Counted from the first letter of the stretch, positions 44,001 through 56,224 are shown. The stretch: DNA of 64,000 nucleotides from Haematococcus lacustris (GCA_030144725.1 JASKMD010000031.1:4251852-4315851); one strand, 5' to 3'. A program made the numbers and translations. The notes: generated by a model not told the origin, from the sequence alone.

Positions 44001-47000
44001 GAGCCCCTGAGCGATGACCTGGTGCAGGTGAGGGGCGGCGCTGGGGGGGGGGGCTGGGGCTGGAGGGGGGGCGCTGGGGCCGGGGCTGGGGGCTGGGGCT
44101 GGGGGGGGGCTGGAGGGGGGGGCAACAGGGGCCACATGGCCACGCTTGGGATAGTCACCTTCGGTATGGCTTGGTATGGAGACCAACAGGCTGTTGCATG
44201 GCTGGACATGACCCCTGCTGCTGCTACCAGGGCAGCGCTGGGGCAGCATGGGGGGGCAGGGCAGCAAAGGGGTTAGCAGAGGGGGCCACAGCAGCAGCGC
44301 AGGCCCTGTGCTGCTGCTGGTGGCCTGCCCCACCAGCCCTGCTGCCCTCCTGCCCTACCCTCCTGCCCTGGCCTGTCCCTGCTGTCCTGCTGCTCCCGCT
44401 GGCCTGCCCTCCAGCGCGCACTGGTGGCGGTGCACCGGCCCTCAGGCCAGGAGGAGCACTGGGAGCGGCGCGTGAACCGGGTGCTGGACTTCCTCCTGGG
44501 GCACCGTGAGTGACGCGTGGGGTCACACCACTACCTCACCTCCACCCCTCCACCGCCACCTCCACCTCCACCTCCACCTCCACCTCCACCTCCACCTCCA
44601 CCTCCACCTCCACCTCCACCTCCACCTCCCCTCCACCTCCACCTCCACCTCCACCTCCACCTCCACCTCCACCTCCACCTCCACCTCCACCCCACCTCCA
44701 CCTCCACCTCCACCTCCACCTCCACCTCCACCACCACCGGCACTGCTGGTCGAGCCTGGTGCCTGCTGCCCTGCTGCCCTGTGGTGCTGGGTGTGTGCAG
44801 CCCCGGAGCCAGAGCTGCAGGCTGGCGAGGCCGTGTTTGTGCCCACAGCCTGCCTGGCATTGTTGGAGATCCTGCATGCGGTACGCCCCAACCACAGGCA
44901 AGGGTCCAGGGTAGCAGGGCAGCAGGGTGAGAGGGTGGGAAGGAGGGAGGGAGGGAGGGAGGGAGGGGGGAGGGCAGTGGCTGGGGGAGGGTGCCAGTGG
45001 CCGCTGGTCACTAAGCAGTTCATGGGATGAGGAGAACGGGCTGGCCAGGTGACCGGTGGTGACCGGGACCCCTGCTGCTGCTGGACGCCCAGGGAGGTGC
45101 AGCCTGGTGCCCAGCCCAGCCCAGCCCAGCCCTGGCCCAGCCGGTGCAGCTGCATAGCCTGGGCTAGCCCAGCCCAGCCTGTTGCAGCTGGGGGGTGGAG
45201 GTCCAGGCTGGCGTTTGCTAGTCCGCAGCTGCGTCCATGAGCTGCAGCAAGTGTGCCCAGCCTGCTGCCTCTGCCTAGCCTGACACTGACCCTGCCCCCT
45301 GCTGCCTAGCCTGGCCTGCTCTAGCATAGCCTAGTCTGGTGCAGCTTGCTGCTGGCCGCAGCCTGATCGCCGGAGACTTTGACCACCTGCCCTTGACCAA
45401 GATCCCGGGAAGGAACGCACCCATAGTGGCAGAGAAGGTCTGATGTGCACCTGTTCAAGCCAGCCTCACCTTCCCCAGACCATGCCCCCTAGACACGCTT
45501 TCATGCGGGAGGTCCCGGGTTCGAACCTCGGGGAACAGGGCATAAATATTTCTCAGCCCTTGCCTCCCCGACATGCAGCTGGGTGCAGGGCTCCTGCCAG
45601 AGCAGGCCACTCCTCTGCCTTGCCCTGCCCGCCGCTGTTCTCACGTGCTGCTTCACGTCCTGCTGCTCAGGTCAAGGGTGAGAATGTGGAGCATGACACC
45701 ATCCTGGTGCCATGGGGCACGGCAGACATCTTCTTCCCAACCGGTCCGTGTGACTCCTCAGTGTGATAAAGCAGTGTGACTGCATGCGCCCTGTGACTGT
45801 ACATGTACATGCGACCTGTGGGTGGCAGCAGCAGGGAGGGAGAGGGCCCCAGTGGGTGGCTGGTGTGCTATGCTCTGAGGTGTCACGATCACCACCAGCT
45901 GCTTGAGTGACATGCACTCTGAATGCTTTAGCAACCGTTCACTCGTGCAAGCATGATGCGTCAGTAGGGAAGGGTCGGGTAAGGTTGCATTGACTGCGCG
46001 ACTGTGCAGACTTCTCGGCATTATCGCGGCTGTACGCCGCTGCCGCGGAGCGAGTTTGGGGTGACAAGTCAGGGGTCGGCGGCACAGTGGCCAGCCAGCA
46101 CTACCGCCAGGTGAGCAGTCGCAGCCGCAGCCGCGCGCTGTGCTATGTCCCCGGAACTGGCCCCTGCGAGCTGTGCGTGCTACTATTCTTGCAGGGCGCT
46201 GTCATCCGTCGTTATCGCGAGATGATGCGGCTGACGACGCTGTCCTCTTTCAACCCCATTATTGACGACTTTCTCAACACGCAGTTTTTCATGGGCGACT
46301 CGTACGGCCGCCAGCCCCACAGGCCCGATGTAGCGACGCCCGCTCAGGCGCGTACTCGCACAGCGGGACGGACATCGCAGCAGCTTCAGCAGCCAGTACA
46401 GACACAACGTGGCAGTCTCAGCCAGCCCCAGCAGCTCAGCTGGCGCAGCGACCCTCTTGAAACGCAGCGGCCGACTGATGTGTCGCCGAAGGCGGACGGT
46501 GATGCAAACAGCTCGGCACTGGCAAACCGCTGGCCCACACCGCTGTCAGGAAAAGACGCGTCCTTGGCGGGATCTGCATCGCAGCCTCCGCAAGTCGACG
46601 CCGTTCCTGCTGGCCTGCCAGCGTGGGCGCACCGCGCACTCTTAGAGCGACAGCGCGTGCAACAGAAACGGTTAGCTGAGTGGCATGCGCAGCAGAAGGC
46701 AGCGCGGCAGCGTTTGCTGGAGGCTGCACATGCCGCAGAACTGCAGCGGCGGGAGGCGGAGGACGCAGCCGATGTGGAACGGCTGTTGGGATCCCCGACC
46801 GACACCGGCAGCCGCGATGTGGCGGGGATGGGTCTCAACAGTGATGCAGGCTCCGCACAATCAGTCAGCCCTGGCACCAGCGCAGCGTCCCGCGGCGATG
46901 TCAGTGATAGCCACAATGCCAGCGATCATCTCGACGGCAGTCCAGACAGCAGCGGGTTGCAGGCCCAAGAGAGCCCTGCCCTGGGAAATGTCTCCCGGGC

Positions 47001-47100
47001 TGCCTGTCACAGTGCTGACTGGGTCCACCTTCCCTGTGCTGGGAGGCGCACGGTCTGCTCGCCAGCATTCCTCCGCTGGCGCCAGTATGGGCGCAGATGA
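41076..47100 (+). CDS. NDUFAF7/MidA-type SAM-dependent methyltransferase
   Basis: Thirteen exons join in frame: 41076-41318, 41444-41569, 41840-41935, 42215-42280, 42713-42837, 43283-43396, 43811-44027, 44415-44505, 44801-44897, 45362-45437, 45671-45743, 46010-46110 and 46195-47100 (776 residues). The N-terminus (MLAAGLPRHARCIYSTLGLS) looks like a mitochondrial presequence. Then RMLLRDFIQNSLYHP, LGYFNRPTSVVG, FFTPVELFTPWYGYILARHI and motif I, NIVEIGGGNGTLARDIL, define the MidA family (DUF185). Its animal member methylates an NDUFS2 arginine during complex I assembly. LMMEVLDNLPHD, SLIAGDFDHLP, VPWGTADIFFPTDFSALSRL and MMRLTTLSSFNPIIDDFL follow. The last 250 residues are an Ala/Gln/Ser-rich extension with an apparent coiled coil (ERQRVQQKRLAEWHAQQKAA) not expected for the family. 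Intron 9 has a GC donor. The methyl acceptor here is unproven. Confidence 0.88.
42480..42515 (+). repeat. GTTAGG telomere-like tract
   Basis: Three GGGTTA units plus degenerate copies (GGGTTTCGTTAGGGTTT) in an intron of the methyltransferase gene. Confidence 0.85.
44537..44735 (+). repeat. CCACCT hexanucleotide array
   Basis: About 31 units of CCACCT (or CACCTC), with three short interruptions, in the intron between 44505 and 44801 of the methyltransferase gene. Confidence 0.97.
45505..45540 (+). repeat. Isolated pol III box-B-like element
   Basis: GGGTTCGAACC (45517-45527) within a T-arm-like stem CCGGGTTCGAACCTCGG. No box A or acceptor stem is apparent, so it is probably a tRNA-derived repeat fragment in an intron. 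Confidence 0.35.
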
Positions 47101-48306
47101 GGGTGCGGCTGGAGGCCAGCAGGGAGGCAGTCAAGGGGCGAGTAGCGGACGGGACGGAGGCGCAGGTGCAGGGCGTGGTGATGCAGAACAAACAGATTCC
47201 CAGGCTGGGCCGAGGGATGGTGGCAAATGACAGGGAGCGGTCCATGCCGTCTAGCCACACAAGGATTTGGAGTGATGCTGTCATCATCCTCATTACCGTC
47301 AACATCATTACATGCCACTCGCCTGTCGGCATTGCTGCCACACACACATCCAATACTCAAAGGTTCGAAATGTCGTCATGCTCGCTTAGTACGAGCTTGC
47401 TATGCCTCATGGCTCTGGCACAGGGCTAGTCACTGATTGGCACCGAGGCCTACAGTCTGCACTGATGCCTGGAGCGTGCAGTTCCATGGCATGTGCACAC
47501 CAGCCACAGGTTTGCGCGCACCCCGCCAGCCTGTCCAACTGCCAACACTTTGGGTCCGGTGGCAAGCACGTAGCTGCTTCACTGTGCTGAGTGCTGGCAT
47601 GCGCGCGGCGTGACCTAGACAGCGCAACCGGTGCTCTTGCAAAAGTGCATGGATATAGCTAGTGATTGGTGAGTGTCGCTGTAATCGTCACTGTAACCGG
47701 TGAGCGTTGCTGGCAGGGGAGGAAATGGCCATAACGGGCAAGGCTAGAACACCTCATGCGGCGTGGCTGACCACCTCCCGAGGCGTGACTGCAACACCTG
47801 CTGCTACACCTACATGCTTGCGGCTGTCTGTTAGCCGGTCGTGGAAGTAGTGGCTGGGTCACCTGGTGTGGAAGGGGGAATCGGCATGGCAGGCTGTGTG
47901 TGTCGTCTGCCGCCATGTCAAGGGTGCTAGGGGCAGGGGCAGGGGGCTGGTCATTAAATAAGAGAACCAGGAGCGCGTGTGTATGCGCTGGGCAATGACT
48001 AGGCACCAAAAGTCCACGAAGGTCTACGAAGGTTCACAAAGGCTGCATCAGCACTTCTGCCATAGGCAATTAGCCGTGTAGTAGCCATAGTCCGTGTTGT
48101 TACCATCACCATCATCATCATCATCATCATCATCTCCCTCCTTTCCAGCTATTTCCGAGGGTCACAATACCAGCACGCATCAATCGTCGTCCAACACAAC
48201 CACGTCAGCTTCGCCGTCTTGCCGCGCTTGCTGCTTGTGCTTCTTAGGCGCGGGGACCTCGGTGGCGGTCGCTGCATCTGCACTACGCTTAAGGCCGTGT
48301 GGTGCG
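47101..48306. other. Convergent intergenic region
   Basis: Holds the 3' ends of the methyltransferase (+) and UBA2 (-) transcripts. A CAT trinucleotide run lies at 48103-48133. No gene seen. Confidence 0.6.
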
Positions 48307-51300
48307 TCAGCCGCTACCTGCTTTGTGCTGTCCCGTGGCGCCTCGTCGCCGCTGTCTTCTCAACACGACCACGCCGCCCGCATCCTCCGTGTACTTCAAT
48401 CCAGCAGCCGGGCCCGGGCTGCTCGCCGCACTCTCCTTCTCGACCGGCCCGGGACCCGCACCCTCCGCGGCGGCAGCAATGCCAGCAGCGACCGGCGGCT
48501 CCGGCCCGGGGGCTGGAGCGGGAGCGGGCTGTGTGGACCCTGCTCCGACGAGTATGAAGCCCTCCGGGACCTCCAACTCATCGAACGCCTCCTGCAGACT
48601 CGCCAAGCCGCACAACCGACTCCAACCGTGCCATTCCTCAGTTGACAGTCAATGTAGAGCAGGCACGCCCAGCAGCACCGGCCCTGAACTGCTAGCCCAC
48701 ACGTTGCAGTGGAGCCATGAGGGGCAGGCACAGCCATGCAGCCTAGGGCCTCGTGGCACCCAGTTAGTCCAGCCAAAGCCTTCCCACCTTCGACCTTCCC
48801 ACCCCACCAACTCTCCCTAAGCAGCAAGCGGCCCCTCCTGTGGTGCGTGGTCCCCCCCAGCCTCCACTGCTGCTGGCCCTGGGAGCAGCGCCTGGCCCAC
48901 CTGGTGCTGCAGCAGCAGGTCCATGGTGAAGGCCTGGCTCTCGTCTGACACGTGCATCAGCCCGCCCCCGGCTAGGGCGCCGCCTGGCAGCTGAGCTAGC
49001 GGCAGGGGCAGCATCCGGCGGTATGCCTCCACCTGCAGCCCCAGGGGCATGGGGCCAAGGGCAAGGGCGGTGGTCAGCAGGTCAGGGGGCGATGCTGAGC
49101 GGTGTGCGAGGGCCAGGGGCCAGGGGCCAGGGGGACGGGGTCAGCGGGCTGGGCTTGCGTCAGTGGGGATGTCGGTCAGCATACGCCCAGTGTGGGGCCT
49201 CCAGCTGCCCTCCTGGACCCCAGTTTGGTAATGCTGGTGGTGCTGGTGGTGTTGATGGTGTTTGCGGGCACAGTCAGGCTGATGATGAGACTGCTGCAGT
49301 ATTGAGACCACAAGGCATCTTGGTTTTGCAAGGCAGGGGCAGGGGCGGGGCGGAGGCAGGGGGCAGAGGCAGGGGGTGAAAGGAGGGAAAAGGGCGTGGG
49401 CATGCTAGTATATGCATGCTGACCTCATCCTCCTCTAACCCCTCCCCTTCCTCGTACATGAAGCCGCCTGCCATCAGCATGGGCACGTTCACAGCCAGGC
49501 GCTTCTTGATCACCTGCAGCCCAGACAAGCAGTTGCAGCCACTTGGCAGGGAAGGGAGGGGCAGAGGGAAGGGATGAGGATAGAAGGAGGGACTAGGTGC
49601 CTGTTGAGGACAGCTTGTGCAGTGCAGTCCTGGTTAGAACAGGCTCGCAGGCCCCTAGGCAGTCTACTGGTTTGTCGGGGACTAGGAGGAAGACAGGGGG
49701 GACTAGAAGAGACTGGAGACAGGCTGTGTGTCGCCTTGTCCTAGTCTGAGCCAGTCTGCAAGTTTGTCTTGCCCTGCAGTGCCTCTGCAGAGACCCCTCG
49801 TAGCGGTGTGTCTTCAGCTAGAGTTCTCCACTGTTGTGTTTGGTGGCGTGCAGGCGCCAAGTCTGTGACTCCAGCCTCGTGAGTCATGGCACCAGAGCGA
49901 TGTCAGACACAGCCAGGCAGGGTCAGAAGGTTTCTCACTGGTATGTTGGGTGGAGTGCTCTCTCTAGCTTCAGGGCTGCCGCTCGCATCAGGAACTAGGA
50001 GGCGGTGGCAGGCTGCAGGTGGCGTGAGGACGCAGGCTGTGCCCCCCGCCCCTCACCTCCTCCAGCAGCCTGCTCAGCGTGAAAGTGTGCAGGTTGACCC
50101 GCAGACTGGCCAGCGCCTTGCCGCAAGCCAAGCAGGCGGGGTTGGGCGGGGCGGGGGCGGAGGGGCCCAGCAGGGAGCGGCAGCCGGGGTACAGGTCATG
50201 CAGGTAGGTGGAGCGCAGGGCAGGCTGGCAACCTGACCAGGGCAGGGTGCAGGGCAGGAGCCAGGGCAGAGGCTGGCCTGGGCCCAGGGCCACAGAGGTG
50301 GCAGCACCCTGATGGGTTGCAGGGTCAGGGTGGGTGTGCAGGGGGTCGGGCAGAGGTAGTGTGAGCTGCCCCACCAGGCTGTGCCTCAACATGCCAGGAT
50401 TAAGACTGAAGCCTAGTCAGGCAACAGTGGAGCCTAGTCAGACAACAGTGGAGCCTGGTCAGGCAACAGTGAAGCCTGGTCAGGCAACAGTGGAGCCTGG
50501 TCAGGCAACAGTGGAGCCTGGTCAGGCAACAGTGGAGCCTGGTCAGGCAACAGTGGAGCCTGGTCAGGCGACAATGGCGGGCAAGGGCTTCAGGGTAGTG
50601 AGAGTGCAGGGCAAGGCACGCACCGGCCAGCAGCTTCAGAGCCTCCACCACAATGAGGCCTGAGATGATGGCGTTGGTGCTGGCTATGGCGTGAATGATG
50701 TTGCCTGCCATGCCCTTGGCAGCAAACAGCTGCGACATGGGGAAGGCAGTCAGGCAGGGGGAGCATGGTGGGCAGGGCCCAGGAGGCCACGCCCTGCTGC
50801 CTGCTGCCTTCTTCTTGCCCTACCTCTGCTGCAGCTGCTGCCCCTAACGCTGCTGCTGCTGCCCCTGCTGCCTCTGCTACTGCTGCCCTGAGCGCTGCTG
50901 CTGCCCCTTGTGCTGCTGCTGGCCTGAGCACGCCGCACCAACAGCCCTGTGCTCACCGACTGAGTAGGGATGGCATAGCACATGGCGCGCAGGTTGGAGG
51001 CTGCCGTAACAAACTCCACCGCCAAGTCATCATCCTGTGGCCACACCCACCTCACTCCCAGCCTCACTCCTCACTGAACGTCTCACTCAAAACGTCACAG
51101 CCAGCCAGGCCCGGCCCCACCCCCGCTTCCTTAGACTCCGGCTGTGTCACACTGCCTTGACCCTGGACCCTGGAACTAAGGTTAGAGTAAGGGTTACGGT
51201 TAGGGTTACGGTTAGGGTTAAGATTAATGTTGGAGCCACTGTCACTGCATTGGTCTGCTCATGGCTCTCAAGGCACACTGAGGGCTGTGCTGCCTTTACT

Positions 51301-54300
51301 TTGCCACCTTGTCGAACACAGCGGAGCCCAGCTGATCCTGGCGGTGGCTCAGGAACAGCTCTATGCAGCGCACAAACACTGCGGCGGCGTCCCGCACGCT
51401 CCACACCTGACAAGGCAGCGGGCAGCAGGCAAGGGGTAGGAGGCAATACTGCAGGCTTGAGGTGTGATTGAGGTGTCGGCTCCCACCCCAGGTGGCAGAG
51501 TGTTGGCAATGGAGAATGTTGGGTCAGGGCCGCTGCTGGTAGGCTTGCTGGGCTCTTGTTGCACTGCTCCCTCAGTGTTGGACAGCTGGCTGTTGAGTTG
51601 ATGGCCTGGCTGCGACACCACCCCCTTGGCCACCCCCCTGCCACTCCCCCCTACCTCCTCCTTCCTGTCAGGGCCGCCCCACTCGCCCAGCCCGGCCCAC
51701 CTTGTTGGGGTTAGTGAGTCCCAGCTGGCGGCACGCTGACTCAGGCGCCCCTGCCAGTGCCTCAGACTCAGCGGGGGGGCCAGGCTCAGTGAGATGCAGC
51801 AGGGCGCCCAGGTCCAGTGGGATGGGCGGCTGCCGACTCTTCCACAGGTCCTGTTCAAGGTCACACTCCGGCTGAGTGTGAGGTCACACCCGGACCACGG
51901 ATCGGCCACACTTGACAGGATGAGGTTGTGTGAGGGTTGAGAACGGACAGGTTGAAGCTGGCAGGAGAGAGGCTGTGCACTGCTGTGGCTTGTGTGATGT
52001 GAGGGGTGCAGTGCGGCGGCTAGGAGGGCGCATGTGGTTGGTGATGGGGTGAGCTGCACCTTCATTGCAGCCAGGCGTTGTATGTCCTGGGTGAACATCC
52101 GGGTGAAGATGCGCCGGGCATACTGACCTGGAGCTTCATCCGGCCTGCAGGGGGCAGAAGGCTAGACAATGCATGGTGAATGCATGGGGGAGGGGGAGGG
52201 GGAGGGGGAGGGGGAGGGGGAGGGGGAGGGGGAGGGGGAGGGGGAGGGGGAGGGGGAGGGGGAGGGGGAGGGGGAGGGGGAGGGGGAGGGGGAGGGGGAG
52301 GGGGAGGGGGAGGAGGCATGCAGCTCACCCGCGGACAAAGAAGCTTGCTTCATCAGCTGCTGGCTGTGGGGCTGTGTCCTCATCTCCCTGCTGCTCATCG
52401 TCAGCCTTGACTAGCCCGCCCTCAGCATCAGCAGAGGTACCCACTGGGCCCTCCGGGTCGGGCTGTGGGGGCTTTGCCCCGCTCTGGTCATCCAGGTCTA
52501 CCACAGGTGTTGGCCAAGGTGAGGGGGACACCAGGGTGAGCCAGGGAGGTGCAAAGGGGGTGGACTGTGTGGCAGCGCCCCTCCCCTCCCGTCCCTCACC
52601 CGCCCCCCTCACCTCATTGTGTGACCCAGCCCCGCCCCACCCCCGCATGCTGCCCCCCTCCCACATTCCCCCTGCCCGCCCCTCACCCGTGACCTCCTCC
52701 ACCTTGCCGAACAGGCGCGGGAACAGCAGGTCCTTGGCCCACACCACGCAGTGGATGGGCTTGTCGGGCGTGTTGCGCAGGGTGCAGATGGGGAAGCTCT
52801 TGGGGACAGCCTTGGGGGCGCACTCAAAGCACTCTGTGGCGCCCTTCACATGCACCGTCACCTGCAGCCAGGGCAGGGAGGGGGAGGGGGGGAGGGGAGG
52901 GGGGAGGGGAGGGGGGAGGGGAGGGGGGAGGGGAGGGGGCACTGCTAGCCAGCACAGCCTCCCAGCAGGGCGCCAGGCAGCAGGGCAGCAGAGGGGAGAA
53001 AGGGGAGGGGCACTGCTGCCCAGCGCAGCCTCAAACTGTCTTTGAGTGACGGATTAAGAAGAGTGCAGCAGGGGGGAGGCCGCCCCGATCTTGACCCAGG
53101 CAATTGCTGGCCTTCCTGGGCCCAGGCTGCCGTGGACCTAGCCTACCAGCCTGGCCCAAACCCTGGGCACCCGGTATCACCAAACCCACCCCCTCCATCC
53201 CTCACCGCCTGCCCTGGTGGCTTGCACCACCACAGCACTACCTGCTACTAACCCCCTAGACAAGATCACCCCAACTTACCCCCCCTGACCCACCCCCCTG
53301 ACCTCCCCCCTGGACCCCCCCCGCTGACCACCTCCCCCTGGACCCACCCCCGGTTCTCCTCCCCTGGACCTCCCCCCCTGACCTCCCCCCCTGGACCCAC
53401 CCACCTGACCCACCCCCTTGGACCCCCACCCGGACCCCACCTGGCCCAGGTACCCGGCTGTGCCGCTTTCCACCAGGGGCACCCTGGCAGCCATGGCCAG
53501 CCGGTTCACGTGGCGCCGTGCCTCAAGGTTGTCCAGCCCGTTCAACACAAGGGAGAAGCCTGCGGGGGGCGCCAGGGGGGCGGGCTGCCTGGCTGGCATG
53601 GGGGGAGAGGGGGAGGGGCAGGGGAGAGGAAAGGGAAGCTGGGTGGGGCCCAAAGGGGGGAGGGGGGGCCCAGGGGGGCAGACAGAGGGCAGGCCCGAGC
53701 CTCACCCTAACCCTAACCCAAACCCCATCCAGTGTGGCCCCCACCCTGGATGTAGTCAACACCAAAACGCTGCTCCTTCACGTTTGCATGGTGCGGCACA
53801 ATGGCTGCCGCAGGCTTGATGCCCCTGCGCACGCAGCACCACACACTGGAGTGGCAGCTGAAGCCGTCTGCTGGCGCTGCTTCAAACCTGATGCATTGTC
53901 AGGTGGCCGCGATGCTCAGCTGGGTGGGCTAGGGTGAGTGGGTGGGTGGGTGGGTGGGTGGGATAGGGTGGGTGGGTGGGCTAGGGTGGGTGGGTGGGCT
54001 AGGGTGGCTGCTGTGCCTGTGAGATCCCCCTCAGGCCTCATGCTGCCACCTCTGTACAGCAAGACTGCGGGTGCTGCTGTGAAGCTTCACATCACTGGGT
54101 GCCTGCTGCAGGCAGCTGCCTTGCCAATGAGGGCCCACGCCTTGTTTTCATCTCACTACCCCCTTCCCACTCAGCCCTGCCCCTCAGCGAGCTGCACTGG
54201 GGCTTGCAGGTAGCTTGGCGGCGAGCCTCGGCTGCGCGGCACCCACTTGATGACGCTGGCTGCTGTGCTGGCTTTGCTCTGTCCCACATGCTGCTTTCTA

Positions 54301-54648
54301 AAAAGGAATTGGCGGTTTAGGTTGCTGGTTTCAATGGTGTCCAGGTCAATCTGCAGGGCGCAGTGAAGGAGCCCTGCAGATGAGGAGCGGTGACTGAGAC
54401 TGGGCACTACGAACGGGAGTCAACGCACCACTTCGATGTTTTCGAAACCCGTGCACACCAGCGTCTTCAACAGCTCGCATCCGATGCCACCCGCGCCCAC
54501 ACATAACACCCGCGCTGTTTTGATCTGAAGCAATCCGCACGTGGCGCAAACTGTGGATGGAGCCGTGCTGCAAGCGCTGCTTGCGCACGCCAACCTTAGT
54601 TCTCAGCTCTGGACTTCTCAGCACGCCAGGCCAGGACTCAGTCGCCAT
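48307..54648 (-). CDS. UBA2: SUMO-activating enzyme subunit 2 (SAE2/UBA2)
   Basis: Sixteen minus-strand exons, all in phase: 54648-54595, 54524-54429, 54350-54247, 53824-53745, 53559-53441, 52861-52687, 52497-52329, 52144-52060, 51850-51701, 51406-51308, 51034-50957, 50729-50624, 50232-50057, 49513-49424, 49032-48901 and 48591-48307 (665 residues). UBA2 adenylates SUMO with SAE1, then carries it as a thioester. Seen: nucleotide fold [63 protein letters not shown], zinc Cys pair ECFEC (162, 165), catalytic Cys177 in [58 protein letters not shown], second zinc pair CLAC (472, 475), and a ubiquitin-like domain. An acidic linker lies in exon 7. Start chosen at [10 protein letters not shown] because it joins in frame to IKTARVLC. 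Divergent from the dioxygenase. Confidence 0.95.
50411..50580 (+). repeat. 21-bp tandem repeat
   Basis: About eight copies of AGCCTGGTCAGGCAACAGTGG with few changes, in the UBA2 intron between 50624 and 50232. Confidence 0.96.
51177..51228 (+). repeat. GGTTAG/GGTTAC telomere-like tract
   Basis: About seven hexamers of GGTTAG and GGTTAC with one GGTTAA, in an intron of UBA2. Confidence 0.8.
52186..52313 (+). repeat. GGGGGA hexanucleotide array
   Basis: About 21 perfect units in the intron between UBA2 exons 7 and 8. The UBA2 transcript therefore carries the TCCCCC strand; the + strand could form G-quadruplexes. Confidence 0.98.
53701..53727 (+). repeat. CCCTAA telomere-like tract
   Basis: CACCCTAACCCTAACCCAAA in an intron of UBA2, close to the donor at 53745. 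Confidence 0.75.
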
Positions 54649-54776
54649 GTGCTGTCTTGCAGCTAGCGTGTCTCGCACATTGCTGATGGAACTTCGGGAA
54701 ATGTTGACTGCATGGATGCTTAATCCCCGTCAACTTTGCAATGACATTTGCTCCAGCAGAATTAAACAGAACGAGT
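54649..54776. promoter_or_regulatory. Divergent promoter gap, UBA2 / 2OG dioxygenase
   Basis: Only 128 bp separate the two inferred ATGs, or 92 bp if the upstream in-frame ATG at 54741 is used for the dioxygenase. A shared bidirectional promoter is likely. Confidence 0.6.
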
Positions 54777-56192
54777 ATGAGCCAAGGTAGCCCAGACAAT
54801 ACCAGAGTAAGCTGTGAGGATGAAGTAGAGGGACTGCAGCCCATCGAGGTGCACCCAACCAGCTGGGACCCTGGCAGCGTGACAATCACCCTCAACGTGC
54901 GCCTTGACGCGTGCTTCGTCCCGAGTAGCGATGGAGGTCCGTGGATGGCAAGTGGGACACTTCAGCTGCGTACCACACCACGGCCGCAGAGATGCCGCAG
55001 ATTGAGAGTGGCAAGGAGATAGCAGAGGGGGAGGGAAGATGAACAGGGAGGCAGCGTCAATGCAGGCAGGGCATCAGGCCCTAGGGCCCAGTGTGACCCA
55101 GCGAGGCCTGATCTTCTGCCTGCTGGCGTGATGTGCAGGTCTGCGGCTAGACATGGCGCACGTGGTGGTGCTGGACAACTTCCTGGATGAGGCCACCCGG
55201 ACGGGCCTTATGGCCGCCCTCAGCCCACCAGGTCAGACCCAGCCAGCCAACCAGCCCTGCTGAAGCGGCGGCGCTGCACCTGCACTGGATAGGTGCCAAA
55301 GGGCCCGTCCCAAGGTCACCCTCTTCTGCCCATAGGACTTCGCTCCTTTTAGTAGTTTTAATCATAATAGTAGATACTGTAGTGATACGCCCTGTTGGTG
55401 ATTTCACCAAATCAATTCGTCACCAAATTGTATCACCATTTATTTGAGATGCGGCTTTCACCAAATTTGTAGCAGCACCCTCAAGTTCACCAAAACTCTA
55501 TGGTATATGGCGCCAGAGCTGAAAACAAGCTTTAAGGGCTGCTGCCACGGTGGAGGCTGATGGAAGCGACAGCTGCAGTGCCAGCAGCTCAGCCAGCAGC
55601 AGCTCTGATAGCGGTGAGGGCGAGAGTGATAGTGAGGATGATGAGGCTGTGATGGAAGCAGCCACACGCTTCAGTGCTCGAAGGCGGCTGCCCCACTAGT
55701 GAAGAAATACATATGTGGACAATGTGCTATTGCTAGGTGTTGCACTTGGCAGCCTCTGGCTTCGTAGATCTCTTGAGAATAGGGAGTCACCAAACATGTA
55801 TCACTTCAATGTTTGAGCCAGGCGCTGTCACCAAGTATGTGCCAATAAGGCCTTTGGGACCGTTTTTTCGGGTTTCACCAAATCAGCGTATCACCAACAG
55901 GGCAAATCACTACAGTATTAGTGGTAGTAATAGTATATCATCAGCATTAGTGGTAGTAATAGTATAGTAATAGTATATCAGTATCTACAGTATTAGTGGT
56001 AGTAATAGTATAGTGATAGTATATCATCAGCTCGTGTACCTGTTCAGACCCACAGGTAGTGTGTATTACTGAGCAACCGAGCTCGTGCACCCCTAGGGTC
56101 ACACTTAGGTCAGGGACACCCTGCCTGTACACAGCCCTACCGGCAGTGTGTAATGCTGAGCAACGGGTGTGCTCCTAGTGCCAGCAGCCCTG

Positions 56193-56224
<32 letters not shown>

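Noticed and set aside
45505..45540. Intact tRNA gene
   Set aside because: A T-arm-like segment is present, but no acceptor stem, D arm or anticodon arm can be folded around it.
48094..48645. 183-codon + strand frame
   Set aside because: Antisense to the last UBA2 exon and flanked by a CAT repeat; no motif.
52062..52410. Poly-Pro, poly-Gly and Arg-Gly frames
   Set aside because: Pure translation of the GGGGGA microsatellite.
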